This document shows, piece by piece, positions 47,990 through 59,001 of a DNA stretch of 64,000 nucleotides. Each line of letters starts with the position of its first letter. Positions within the stretch are counted from its first letter, which is position 1. The position numbers and the translations under genes are program-made. A model generated the notes under the pieces. It searched no databases and was not told the DNA's origin. It worked only from the letters and a program-made list of their open reading frames with translations. The stretch comes from Cranoglanis bouderius (taxonomy: Eukaryota; Chordata; Actinopteri; Siluriformes; Cranoglanididae): contig CM042539.1 in the NCBI GenBank assembly GCA_023630585.1, positions 23,568,755 to 23,632,754 on the forward strand, in the 5' to 3' direction.

Positions 47990-50900
47990 TCATTCAGTTT
48001 CAAGAACTGTCATGGGTAAAATAGTCATGGGTAAAATCTTAACAGGAGAGCTCTTCCTGTGACTCCAGAAAAATGGATAGACTTTCTCAGTAAATGGGTG
48101 ATTGAAGATTTTTATATCAGTGTCATTGAGAGGGTCAGAGAAGGACACCTGTCCTCTGTCCCAGTCCAGCTTTATTCTGATTCTCTGAAGTCCTCCCTCA
48201 GCGGAGAACGGAGACTTTGGCCGAGCAGGAGAGCGAGTGTAAAACCCACAATTATTCTCCACACTCCAGACACCATTATAAAACAGCCCTCCATTTTTTG
48301 GATTGGACTCTGTCGTTATTCCCACCTCCCACAAACTCCTATCCCCAACCTCAACGTCCCAGCAGTGGCTTCCTGAGTCAAATCCCTCAGAGCCGAAGAC
48401 ACACACGCTTGTTTTGAACCTTTCTGGATTATCAGGAAGGTGTGTCATGTCTTGGGTTTCATCGTATGTCACGCTGGTCAGATCGTCAGACAGCATAAGG
48501 GAGATGTGTGCGGTGTTGGGATCCAGAATGACAGGACCTAATGACACAGATCATAAACAGAAAAGATAGATGTGCAGTGCAGTGCATATATGATTATAAA
48601 TGTTCATATAGTCTGCAACAGGATGCTTAATCAATCCAAAAATTGGAATGCCAATCAGGAATTTAACAAGACATTTTTATTACAACAATGTGTCCAAGAT
48701 ATTGGTTCATGAATATTATTTAGATAATACATTTCCTTTTTTTTTTTTTTTTTGCTGCATCTTAAACATAAGTACACATAAAACTCACTGTACTGCACAA
48801 TGTCCTTCATTTTCGTCCACACTCTGAATGCCAGGTTGCCCAAGTGTTTCGCTTCATCAATCAGTGCTCCTGAAACCATCTGTGGATCCTGCAAGGAGCA
48901 CTGAGCTCTAGAACAACATCCAGGAGTCAGTGCAGCACTGAGTTTCCAAACTAACCTCATGCAAACTTCAAAATATCAAGTATATTATATTGGAATTCAT
49001 AAGAATGAAGAAGAAAAAACTACAACCATTAACCATGAACCTTAACACTTAATGCAAACAGCCTATTAGTTTTAGTTTAGTTACTAAATAGTTCACAGGT
49101 TTAAATCTGGATGAATTGGACAAAATTGATCAGAAAGAGTACTGAGGGCAGTGGTAGCTAAGGGCAGTAAGGGCACTACTAAGGGCAGTGAGGGCACTAC
49201 TGAGGGCAGTGAGGGCACTACTGAGGGCAGTGAGGGCACTACTGAGGGCAGTGAGGGCACTACTGAGGGCAGTGGTAGCTCAGTGGTTAAGGTGTTGGTC
49301 TACTGCTCAGAAGATCATGAGTTCAAACCCCAGCACCACCAAGCTGCCACTGTTGGGCCCTTGAGCAAGGCCCTTAATCCTCAACTGCTCCGCTGTATAA
49401 ATGAGATAAATGTAAGTCGCTCTGGACAAGAGCGTCTGCCAAATGCCGTAAATGTACTGAATTTTCCCTACCTGTGGCATTTTAGTTAAACCACAGAACT
49501 GTTGAATTCTCAAACTGGATTGGTCAGAAGGTGTTGATTACATTTCTAACCATTGTATGGCAGACTTTCAGCATAAGAAGATTAAACAAACTAAATTAAA
49601 ACTTTGAAAACTTTAATTAAAATAATGTTTGTTATGGTGAAGTTTTCTGTGAGGAGACATTTATTTAACATTTATGGAAGGAGTCTCCAGTGTCAGTGCT
49701 TTGTAACAGTTGGAGGAAATACTGTAAGTTTAAGTTTTAGTCTTCAGGACAAAAGACAAATTAAATTTTTGTCTTATTAACCTCCAGAGAGTGAAAAAAG
49801 ATACCTAATGAAAGATAACATTACTTATTACGACCATTAAATGCAACTACAAATGGCTAAAAAATATAATGTGTGTTGGCAAATTGCTGTGCTATAAGAG
49901 GATTATGATATTTCATGACGTGGTGTTATTGGTAAATAATCAGCTTCAGGGTGGTAACTCTGTTTTTCGTTGGGCCGCATCACACCATCCAGTCGTTGAT
50001 TATTTTCCTATAAGTGCATATCCCCAAAGGTTTCATTCCTTATATAATTAACTCAAATATAAACTGTGAATTTATCATTATTTAGCTTTTCATACAAGTT
50101 AGCTCACATCATTTCTAGCAAACTCATTTGCTATCTGGAGATCATGAGCCACAGAACCACACAGAAGAGAGAAACAGGAAATGACTCACCTAGTCATTGA
50201 GGACTCAAAGTTCTGTGAGAACAAAAAAAAAAAAAAAAAATTATATGTATGGGTTCTTTGAATTAGGTCAGCCATTTAATAATAGCCAATTAAATTCAAT
50301 GCATGAACTCAACACATCTCTTTTCTCATTGCCTTGTTTAACTAATGAGAAAAGCAGTGGTATATACACTGCAGTGTCCTACTACAAAGTGTACAGAAAG
50401 GATTCATTTCAGTATTCAGTTCTCATTATTTTACATATAAACCAATGAAATGATGTGTAGCAAACCACACTTTCCTCCTTCCTGTGTCCATGTCTGTAAA
50501 TGACAGTATTATCAAATAATGACAGGCCTTAGTAGCATTGGAAATGAAAAAAAAAAGCATAAATTGCAAGGACCTGGTAATATAATATAGGGATCTACTT
50601 AGATTTATATAAGTCAATCATGAAAACCTTTCGTATTCTCTGTAATAAAACACAAACACAATAGAGTGTCTGGAGTTAAAAGGAAAAAAAGACTATGCTT
50701 AGTATTAGACTTATGTTAGCTTTGTTCACTGAATGAACCAAGCTGTTCCGGTCCTGACTAGTGTTTCAGGACTTGCCGTTAGTTTGAAAAGTTTCGCCGA
50801 GCACTACAACAGTTGAGACATTTTTAAACGTGTATCATTCTGGCTAGAAATGTAGAAACTAGGGAGCACACTAGGGAGAATTTACCTGTATGTATAAGAT

Positions 50901-53464
50901 ATCTTCAGTCCATATATCCTCTTCTGTGGCTCTGATCTTTTTCGAAAGAGATGATATCTCATTGTTTATCTCTTCAATCTTCTCCTCTATCATCTGAATC
51001 TTCTGCTCCTCTTCTCGTCTCAATGCAAGTAGTCTGTCTGCCTCTTCCAGTCTTAGAAACTTGTACAGCTTCTTAAACTCATTCCTTATCTGATGCTCTG
51101 TTTGCTGGGCCTGTCTCTGGATAAAGAAGCTAATTGGTGAAAGGAATTTTCTCATGGCTACAACATTTTTAGAATATACAATTATTGCTAAATAAATAAA
51201 TAAATAAATAAAATTGAACATATATGGGATTTAAAGTGGCAGAATCTTCTACAGGGAAAATACCAAACACAAAGGTCCAAGAAATACAGGTTAAATAAGT
51301 ACTGTGTATGTAACAGTGTAGTAATGATTATGATGATGCATATTAGACAACATACTGCTTTTTTATATCAAGGATTTTAGTGAGACACTGCCACAGAGAC
51401 CCTACTAACTATGCAATGGCATGTGGTCTGCATTTTGTCATGGTTTATCTGGCAACACAAAATAGGTCAGTAAACCAATGTTGACCTATTTTAATTGTGG
51501 TTTGTTACCAGTGAAATATAGACAGATCTTTATTTGAGCTTTTGCCTCTGTCTGCTTTCAGAGCAATTGTGAGAATTTTAATTTAATTCTTTTCTGTTGA
51601 ATGCCTGCACAACCCAATTTCTGAAAAGCAGACTCTTTCAAAATCATGTTTTTTACCTAAACAACTCTCTGACAAATGACTCTTAGTTCAGGAACATTGG
51701 CAGTTTTTGTTTTTTTTCAAATTCAAAGTTATATGTGTTTATATGAGCTGATATGATCTTAATATTTATCTACACTGCCAATCAAAAAATTCTGAACACT
51801 CTAAATTTTAGGACATTTGCTCAAATGAACTCAATTTAAATACTCTACATTTCAATCTAAACAACGAATAAGTATAAGTGAATCGAGAAATGTTTATTAT
51901 TAAATGTTTAGCAAATTAAGAAATGTTATAAATCACTTTATCAGTAAAATACAGTATAGATCAAATCTAATGTAATCATCCATCCATCCATCTTCCATAC
52001 CACTTATCCTGCACAGGGTCATGGGGGAGCCTGGAGCCAACCCATAACAGGGCACAATCACACACACATTCACACACAATGGATAATTTGGAAATGCCAT
52101 TCAGCCTACAACATGTCTTTGGACTGGGGGAGGAAACTGGAGTATCTGGAGGAAACCCCTGAAGCATGGGGAGAACATGCAAACTCCATGCACACAGGGC
52201 GGAGGCGGGATTCGTAACCCCAAATCCTGGAGACCACTAAGCCACCATGCCCCCAACCCCCTCTCTAATCAGAAAAGGCCAAAATCTTTAGCATTCTAAT
52301 TGCGCACTTGATGCATGCCACATATTTATGTTACACATAATACACCATCTGACTTATTTATCCCCCAAGTGTGTCTGAGTCTCATTCGAATCTGAGAGTG
52401 AAGTTCTCAGTTTCACAAAGATTTAACTTTCCTTGTATAATTGCTATTTTGTATCATTTTGCTTGGTCTGTGGCAACAATAGTGATTGAACTGTAATAAA
52501 ACACAAAACTCTGGATTGTGTATATGCATTGTATATTGTTATGTGCACTGTGTTTGTCATAAAAGCTAGACGAATAAATGTGAAAACAGCAAGATGCCAC
52601 CAAAGTACATTAAAAAGTACAGTAAAACCCTCCTGTACATTCTATCTGCACTTAATTTTTATGAAATAAGAATTTGAAGAAGATTCCATTCTACACATTT
52701 TGACCCATTGGCCTATTTTGCCAGTTATTTATTACCCATTCAACTTCCCTCAATTCACTATTCAATGCAGATCAAGGTCAACTTGGCAGACCGCAAAGTA
52801 TTTTAGTGAACCGGTTCACTGGACCAGAGAATAGTTAAGGAGAGTTTTGTATTTTTTGTATATTCTCACCTTAACGTGTGTTGTGGTTTTGTGGTAAGAG
52901 TGTTTCACTTTACTGAAGCGGTCTAGCTTTTCCTGTAAGGGCTTCAGTGCAGTTTTGAGTTCCTTCTGGTGAAAATACACATATGAACAAGTACACAGGA
53001 TAAATATATACAGCACGTATGTTATTGACTTTTAATGTAATATGCATACTGCATCAGCTTACCCTAAGGTGATCTGCAGCTTCATCTATCGGATAGCATT
53101 CGTGGTCCTCATGTTGTTGAGACATTTGGCAAATCAGACAAATGGTCTGTTTATCTTCCAGACAGAAGAGTTTAAGTTGCTCACTGTGTATCCTGCAGTG
53201 CTGTTCAGAGCCTGCTGAATATCTCTGACTGTATTCCTCTAAGTGAGACTCACACAGACTCTTCAATGCCAAGTTAGAAACAGGATCATGTAGATTCAGC
53301 TGTTTGCACACTGGACACTCTTGACGTACCTTTTTTCTCCAGAATACTTCCAGACACTCTTTACAGACGCTGTGGCCACATGAAAGGAAAACAGGATCCC
53401 TGAAGATGTCATAACACACTGGACAGGAGAGATCCTCTTCTGAATATATCTCTTCAGCTGCCAT
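47990..53464 (-). CDS. TRIM E: RING / B-box / coiled-coil / PRY-SPRY E3 ubiquitin ligase
   Basis: Exons 53063-53464, 52870-52965, 50886-51116, 50190-50212, 48789-48907 and 47990-48537 join in frame to 472 aa. RING 14-53 (CPVC, CGHSVC, CPVC) and B-box2 (CRIHSEQLKLFC, CLICQ, HEDH) are complete. The coiled coil spans 135-243 and is rich in E/K (RREEEQKIQMIEEKIEEIN). Linker exons encode NFESSMTRAQCSLQDPQMVSG in two parts. PRY-SPRY 292-472 begins PVILDPNTAH and has WDVEVGDRSLWEVG and VYPFF. The linker exon is nearly the same as in TRIM A, so A and E look like a pair. An IRF/ETS-type site lies about 80 nt before the ATG. SINE, foldback-repeat and LINE pieces occupy introns 2 and 4. Confidence 0.85.
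49144..49269 (+). repeat. 21-bp tandem repeat made from a SINE head
   Basis: About six units of the type gggcagtgagggcactactga precede the SINE at 49270 and share its gggcagtg start. Two early units are variants (gctaagggcagtaag). Confidence 0.9.
49270..49455 (+). repeat. tRNA-derived SINE (in TRIM E intron 4)
   Basis: An A-box region tggtagctcagtggttaagg and a B-box gagttcaaaccccagca are spaced as in a tRNA. The body contains ttgagcaaggcccttaatcc, and the typical 3' end is ctggacaagagcgtctgcca, then aatgccgtaaatg. Confidence 0.85.
49620..50050. repeat. Foldback repeat (in TRIM E intron 4)
   Basis: A reverse arm starts with tggaaggagtctccagtgtc and runs to about 49940. A spacer with gcatcacaccatccagtcgt leads to the forward arm tgattattttcctataagtg. 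It has the same block order as 57205-57665 read backwards. Confidence 0.65.
51978..52262 (+). mobile_element. LINE 3' end (L2/CR1-like)
   Basis: Starts with catccatccatccatcttcc, contains ctttggactgggggaggaaa and gggagaacatgcaaactcca, and ends with cactaagccaccatgccccc, the usual wording of a widespread fish LINE 3' region. It lies in intron 2 of TRIM E. Confidence 0.75.
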
Positions 53465-53539
53465 TTTGCCTTTTTGTTCAAGTCTCGTTGGTAATTATAG
53501 GTTTAACCACTGATATTTTGCAGAGTTATATGGTCTCCA

Positions 53540-53550
53540 CTTCCTCTTTC
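53540..53550 (-). promoter_or_regulatory. IRF/ETS-like composite motif upstream of TRIM E
   Basis: Gene-strand reading GAAAGAGGAAG, about 80 nt before the ATG. It resembles an interferon-response half-site joined to a GGAA core. Confidence 0.35.
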
Positions 53551-53766
53551 ACCCCAAAACCAGAAGAGGGTGGAGGGAATCAGAAGACCTGAAGAGAGTT
53601 TAACAGAATGAGAAAAACATGACAAAAATTAGAGATATTATTATTATTATTATTATTATCATCAAGGTGTTCAAAAAGCAGACTTTATACCCTGTGAATT
53701 GTGACCCAATTTAGAATTAATTTAGCTGTACATGTATATTATGCTTCATTTTCAGTTTTAAATTCA

Positions 53767-53768
<2 letters not shown>

Positions 53769-53800
<32 letters not shown>
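53769..53800. repeat. (AT)n microsatellite replacing a Tc1 end
   Basis: An AT run joins directly to gcatctcaataaattagaat of the next element, so the terminal caggt of the inverted repeat is lost. Confidence 0.9.
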
Positions 53801-53803
<3 letters not shown>

Positions 53804-55307
53804 TCTCAATAAATTAGAATGTCGTGGAAAAGTTCATTTATTTCAGTAATTCAACTCAAATTGTGAAACTCGTGTATTAAATAAATTCAGTGCACACAGA
53901 CTGAAGTAGTTTAAGTCTTTGGTTCTTTTAACTGTGATGATTTTGGCTCACATTTAATAAAAACTCACCATTTCACTATCTCAACAAATTAGAATACTTC
54001 ATAAGACCAATAAAAAAAAAAACATTTTTAATAAATTGTTGGCCTTCTGGAAAGTATGTTCATTTACTGTACATGTACTCAATACTTGGTAGGGGCTCCT
54101 TTTGCTTTAATTATTGCCTCAATTCGGTGTGGCATGGAGGTGATCAGTTTGTGGCACTGCTGAGGGGGTATGGAAGCCCAGGTTCCTTTCACAGTGGCCT
54201 TCAGCTCATCTGCATTTTTTGGTTCCTTGTTTCTCATTTTCCTCTTGACAATACCCCATAGATTCTCTATGGGGTTCAGGTCTGGTGAGTTTGCTGGCCA
54301 GTCAAGCACACCAACACCATGGTCATTTAACCAACTTTTGGTGCTTTTGGCAGTGTGGGCAGGTGCCAAATCCTGCTGGAAAATGAAATCAGCATCTTCA
54401 AAAAGCTGGTCAGCAGAAGGAAGCATGAAGTGCTCCAAAATTTCTTGGTAAACGGGTGCAGTGACTTCGGTTTTCAAAAAACACAATGGACCAACACCAG
54501 CAGATGACATTGCACCCCAAATCATCACAGACTGTGGAAACTGAACACTGGACTTCAAGCAACTTGGGCTATGAGCTTCTCCACCCTTCCTCCAGACTCT
54601 AGGACCTTGGTTTCCAAATGAAATACAAAACTTGCTCTCATCTGAAAAGAGGACTTTGGACCACTGGGCAACAGTCCAGTTCTTCTTCTCCTTAGCCCAG
54701 GTAAGACACCTCTGACGTTGTCTGTGGTTCAGGAGTGGCTTAACAAGAGGAATACGACAACTGTAGCCAAATTCCTTGACACGTCTGTGTGTGGTGGCTC
54801 TTGATGCCTTGACACCAGCCTCAGTCCATTCCTCGTGAAGTTCACTCAAATTCTTGAATCGATTTTGCTTGACAATCCTCATAAGGCTGCGGTTCTCTCG
54901 GTTGGTTGTGCATCTTTTTCTTCCACAATTTTTCCTTCCACTCAACTTTCTGTTAACATGCTTGGATACAGCACTCTGTGAACAGCCAGCTTCTTTGGCA
55001 GTGAATGTTTGTGGCTTACCTAGTGAACCAAACTGAGAGACCATTTTGAAGGCTCAGGAAACCTTTGCAGGTGTTTTGAGTTGATTAGCTGATTGGCAGG
55101 TCACCATATTCTAATTTGTTGAGATAGTGAATTGGTGGGTTTTTGTTAAATGTGAGCCAAAATCATCACAATTAAAAGAACCAAAGACTTAAACTACTTC
55201 AGTCTGTGTGCATTGAATTTATTTAATACACGAGTTTCACAATTTGAGTTGAATTACTGAAATAAATGAACTTTTCCACAACATTCTAATTTATTGAGAT
55301 GCACCTG
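53801..55307 (-). mobile_element. Tc1-like element, family I copy 4
   Basis: The right end, aatttattgagatgcacctg before TA (55308-55309), is complete. The left inverted repeat lacks its outermost bases. The interior is collinear with copies 2 and 3. Confidence 0.95.
54079..55044 (-). CDS. Tc1 family I transposase, full-length open frame (321 aa)
   Basis: The frame is uninterrupted, starts at the same ATG as copies 2 and 3, and ends KAKGAPTKY. A helix-turn-helix lies at about residues 8-35, then CGRKRC, then a second DNA-binding block. The nuclease has FSDESKF, FQQDLAPAHTAK and SPDLNPIENLWG, so the DD34E triad is complete. Private changes relative to the other copies include TFTAKE for TFIAKE, HEEW for HKEW, KTEVTAPV for KSKVTASI, NKEPKN for NKRPKN, and VKGTW for VKETW. 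The catalytic regions are better preserved than in copy 3, but one terminal repeat is damaged, so the element itself may be immobile. Confidence 0.9.
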   Translation of the reverse strand: MVSQFGSLGKPQTFTAKEAGCSQSAVSKHVNRKLSGRKNCGRKRCTTNRENRSLMRIVKQNRFKNLSELHEEWTEAGVKASRATTHRRVKEFGYSCRIPLVKPLLNHRQRQRCLTWAKEKKNWTVAQWSKVLFSDESKFCISFGNQGPRVWRKGGEAHSPSCLKSSVQFPQSVMIWGAMSSAGVGPLCFLKTEVTAPVYQEILEHFMLPSADQLFEDADFIFQQDLAPAHTAKSTKSWLNDHGVGVLDWPANSPDLNPIENLWGIVKRKMRNKEPKNADELKATVKGTWASIPPQQCHKLITSMPHRIEAIIKAKGAPTKY

Positions 55308-55309
55308 TA

Positions 55310-56183
55310 AATGAAGATACATAATACTGCTAATGGAGTACAATGGTCAAAATTCTCAACTAAATACAGAATTTAGCTCCTTAATTCTAACATTTTGTTA
55401 ATTAGGTAGCGCTAACCTACAAGTCAAATTCATCTGATCGAAAGATCAAAGAGAAAACAACAACAAAAAAAAGTTGTAACTTACTTCCACAGGTTGACCC
55501 CGCCTTATTATGATTAATATTATTACGCTTGTAAGTGAAGAAACTAGTGCCTTTAGATTTTTTTCTCCATAAAGAATCTATATAGTCATGATTCGGATGA
55601 GTTATGCCACGCTGAGGTCACAGGGTTTTTTGTGTTGTGTTTTGATGCATTATATGGAGTCGCCGAGTCACCACGAAGCTAGAACTCTTAAACAAAATAA
55701 TCTGTGGCTAATCGACAGTCATGGTTTGGATATGGATAAAATATTTGAAAGAGACACAACAGTAAGGTGTGTTTGCACATGGGTTAAGGGTAAAATTGGA
55801 AGAAGAAAAAAAGAAAGTCCAGTTCTTAATGATTTATAAAACCAGGGTAAGCCCTTGTGTTAAATTGCCAGTGCTGCGATCTAACAGGACGTAGGTGGTT
55901 CCTGGGAAGCACTCAATACTCAGTTCCCTTATTCTGAAGCCATCAGAGGAACTAAACAATCTATCCATGTTACACTTATATCTATAGCTTAAGGACGGTG
56001 AAGCATTCAGTCACTAAGCCAAAGCTGTGTCAGTTGAGATGTTCTTTTTTTCTTTGCCATGGTTTCAAAGTCTGTAGTGGATGATATGAAAACTTAATCT
56101 CCTTAGATAATTTGATTTCTCCCTTAATCACACAGCAGCCATGTCCAGTGAAAGAACCCATTGTGGGACATGATTGAGTGAGT
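55310..56183. other. No gene recognised
   Basis: AT-rich sequence. The open frame at 55588-55839 has no recognisable domain. Confidence 0.4.
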
Positions 56184-57246
56184 CATTGATTATTTTCCTA
56201 TGACAACACATTGTGAAGTTTTTGTTTGTTTGTTTGTTTGTATGTTTTTACAACCCCAATTCCAAAAAAGTTGGGACATGTAAATAAATATAAATAAAAA
56301 CAGAATGCAATGATTTGCAAATCTCATAAACCCATATGTTATTCACAACAGAACATAGAAAACATATCAAATGTTTAATCTGAGTAAATGTTCCATTTTA
56401 AGAAAAAAAAAAGGTAATTTTGAATTTCATGGTCACAACACGTCTCAAAAAAGTTGAGACGGGGGCAACAAAAGGCTGGAAAAGTAAGTGTTACATGATT
56501 GAGTATAAAAAGAGTATCTTAGAGAGGCAGAGTCTCTCAGAAATAAAGATGGGATGGAATCTGAATGGAAGCATATGTTGCTCTAAAACCTGTATATACC
56601 TTTCAGCATTGATGGTGCCTTTCCAGATGTGCAAGCTGCCCATTCCATAGGCACTAATGCACCCCCGTACCATCAGAGATGCAGACTTTTGAAATGAGCG
56701 CTGATAAAAAGCCAGATGGCCCCTCTCCTCTATTGTAATAGTAATGTTTAGTAATTTTGATTCACCTGACCACTGAACAGTTGTCCACTTTGTCTCAGTC
56801 CATTTTAAATTAACTTTGGCCCAGAGAAGACGACAGCATTTCTGGATCATGTTCACATATGGCTTCTTCTTTGCATGATAGAGATAATCTTTTTATACCC
56901 AATCATGTTACTGACCTGTTGCCAATTAACCTCCAGCTGTTTCTTTTTAGTAACCAGCCTTTTGTTGCCCCGTTCCAACTTTTATGAGACATGTTGCGGC
57001 CATGAAATTCAAAATTACCTTATTTTTTTCTTAAAATGGAACATTTACTCAGATTAAACATTTGATATGTTTTCTATGTTCTGTTGTGAATAACATATGG
57101 GTTTATGAGATTTGCAAATCATTGCATTCTGTTTTTATTTATATTTATTTACATGTCCCAACTTTTTTGGAATTGGGGTTGTAAAAACATACAAACAAAC
57201 AAACAAAAACTTCACAATGTGTTGTCATAGGAAAATAATCAATGAC
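56184..57246. mobile_element. Tc1-like family VIII element inside a palindromic host repeat
   Basis: The Tc1-like element proper runs about 56251-57181. Its ends caaccccaattccaaaaaag and cttttttggaattggggttg lie beside TA. Its own inverted repeats are over 200 bp. Outside each TA lies a further mirrored arm of about 66 nt (56184-56250 and 57182-57246), starting cattgattattttcctatga and ending tatgttttta. The arms belong to the foldback repeat family. Confidence 0.8.
56491..56856 (-). pseudogene. Tc1-like transposase fragment
   Basis: A 121-aa open segment holds the middle of a Tc1 transposase: KWTETKWTTVQWSGESK, where the usual SDES aspartate is glycine, then SASLMVRGCISAYGMGSLHI and NAERYIQVLEQHMLPF. 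The second and third catalytic blocks and the DNA-binding region are missing, so it is dead. Confidence 0.75.
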
Positions 57247-57665
57247 GGGATGGTGTGTTGCAACTGATGCAAAGTGGAGCTGCTGTCACCACCACGATGT
57301 TGATTTTTTTCCCAAAACAACATGTCCCGAAGTGCTTTGTTCCTCTTAAAACCACAGCCATGTTACCAAACTAGCCATTTGCATTTTTTAATACAGAATA
57401 ATATGCACATTTTATCTGTTTATAGTTACATTTAATGCTGTGGAATGTCCACAAAACAAGTTAGTTCCTGTTGTCACTTACTTTATAGCAGATATAAAGA
57501 GTCTTTTTTCTCTCTCTTGAAGTTAATAAAAAAACACATGACATGTTACTGGGAAAGACCTCCTTTTGTCTGAAAAGGTCAAGTTACAGCTTTATCTATG
57601 ACTGTTAGAAAGTGCTGAATATTGGAGACCGCTTCCAAAAATGATAAATAACCATCTCCACACCA
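57205..57665 (+). repeat. Dispersed foldback-type repeat, longest forward arm
   Basis: A reverse arm (tcataggaaaataatcaatg), a spacer with cgggatggtgtgttg, then a forward arm with aacatgtcccgaagtgcttt. Blocks with gttcctgttgtcacttactt, ttgaagttaat, atgacatgttactggg and ggagaccgcttccaaaaatg follow. It serves as the reference for the copies at 3349, 8035, 11885, 14587 and 49620. Confidence 0.65.
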
Positions 57666-59001
57666 AATATTTCACCATATCAATGATTAAACATGATTTT
57701 TACTCTGTTTATATGGAGCATGCACTATACAAGTTTCCTATGGAAACTACTGTTGTAGAGAGGCCTCCACGTATGCCATATCACACTCAACAGCCCATCC
57801 AGAAAAATACTTTGCATGATTTCGCAGAAATGCCACAAGCAACAGTATTAGCAAAAATACTTACTCTGCATGACTTTGCAGAGTAAGTATTTCCCCCAAA
57901 TCAACGGAAAAAAGAGAGAAGAAACGTCTACTCAGAGCAGCAGGAAAAGCAGGGACATAGGAAGCACAGAAGATACTGGAAAACAAGACAAGACAAAAGA
58001 AGAAGCTACAGCAGTGAAGAGATCCTTGGATTTCACCTGCACAGCATTCAAATGTGGATGATGAAGCGGGAAAGGCTTCAGAAGGAAACTAATTGGGTAA
58101 CTAATCAAATTAGGAAAGAATGGACTGAAGTTAAAATGTTATTAGGAACAACTTCTTTGTGTAATACTACTGAAGCTAATAAGTTTTTGTTTATAGAGGA
58201 GCATAACAGGAGCAGGAGAAAAAAGACAATAGAGGGAACAGAAATTATGAAGATCTATGGTACAAACAGCTTAGATGGGATATGAAATGTCTCAGCTCAA
58301 TAACCAATGTGCATGACTGTGCAACTGAATTTCAAAATCTAACCATGAAATGAGGAAGTCACAATCGCCAGTGCAAAGATAATACGAATGCTTATGTGTA
58401 ATCACAAATGCTTATCTTGCTTATATGAAATATCTATGTAATCAAAGAAACACCCTTGATAAAAATCGCCAGTACACGTTTTGTGTCTTAACACAATAGG
58501 ATGTTCAGTATATATACTTCCATGTTTTAGACCAAGCCTCGCTGAACCTCGGGTGAAGATCATTCGCAGAGGAGAAAGCCAAGCTTTGTACTTATAGTAC
58601 AAGCAACAAGTAGATCTAGTTATTGTTAAACAGGGAATTAATCTCCGTTTAACTCTGAATAATTTATTTTACTGTAACAACTTTTTATTCTTTCATAAAA
58701 CGAATCCTTGAGAGAGGAGATTCGAGAAAAGACAAATCGTTGTTTACAGAGTGGTTTAATGGAGTTAGAAAAATAGACAAGGTTTATTATTTTCCTCTTC
58801 AAACAACCAACTGAACTGCCTACAAGAATCTTTGACTCCACTTTTCAAGACTCCAGAGCCCTAGTGGTGAGGATTCACTACCCTGGAATATAGTAAGAAC
58901 TTATTCTGTGCTATACCTGATTGTTTAGCATATCTTATCTTGGCACTTAATCCATTTGGGTTAAGAAAATGATTACACTATAACAGACCGAATGTATTAA
59001 T
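57666..59001. other. Unrecognised region with short open frames and promoter-like end
   Basis: Open frames at 57870-58061 and 58052-58285 (start MWMMKRERLQKETNWV) are basic and charged and match nothing I know. A direct repeat of tgcatgatttcgcagaaatg and tgcatgactttgcagagtaa sits at 57815-57890. A TATA-like tatatatac lies at 58507-58516. It may be a decayed retroelement or host sequence. Confidence 0.3.

Noticed and set aside
49270..49345. Functional tRNA gene
   Set aside because: A and B boxes are present, but the cloverleaf is degraded and the text continues into a SINE body and tail.
51771..51870. Possible Tc1-like terminus (cactgccaatcaaaaaattc)
   Set aside because: Only one weak end was seen, with no partner repeat or transposase.
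58855..58890. tRNA-Glu-like 5' half (ccctagtggtgaggattc)
   Set aside because: Only a short partial match with no 3' half or T-loop; not called as a tRNA or primer site.
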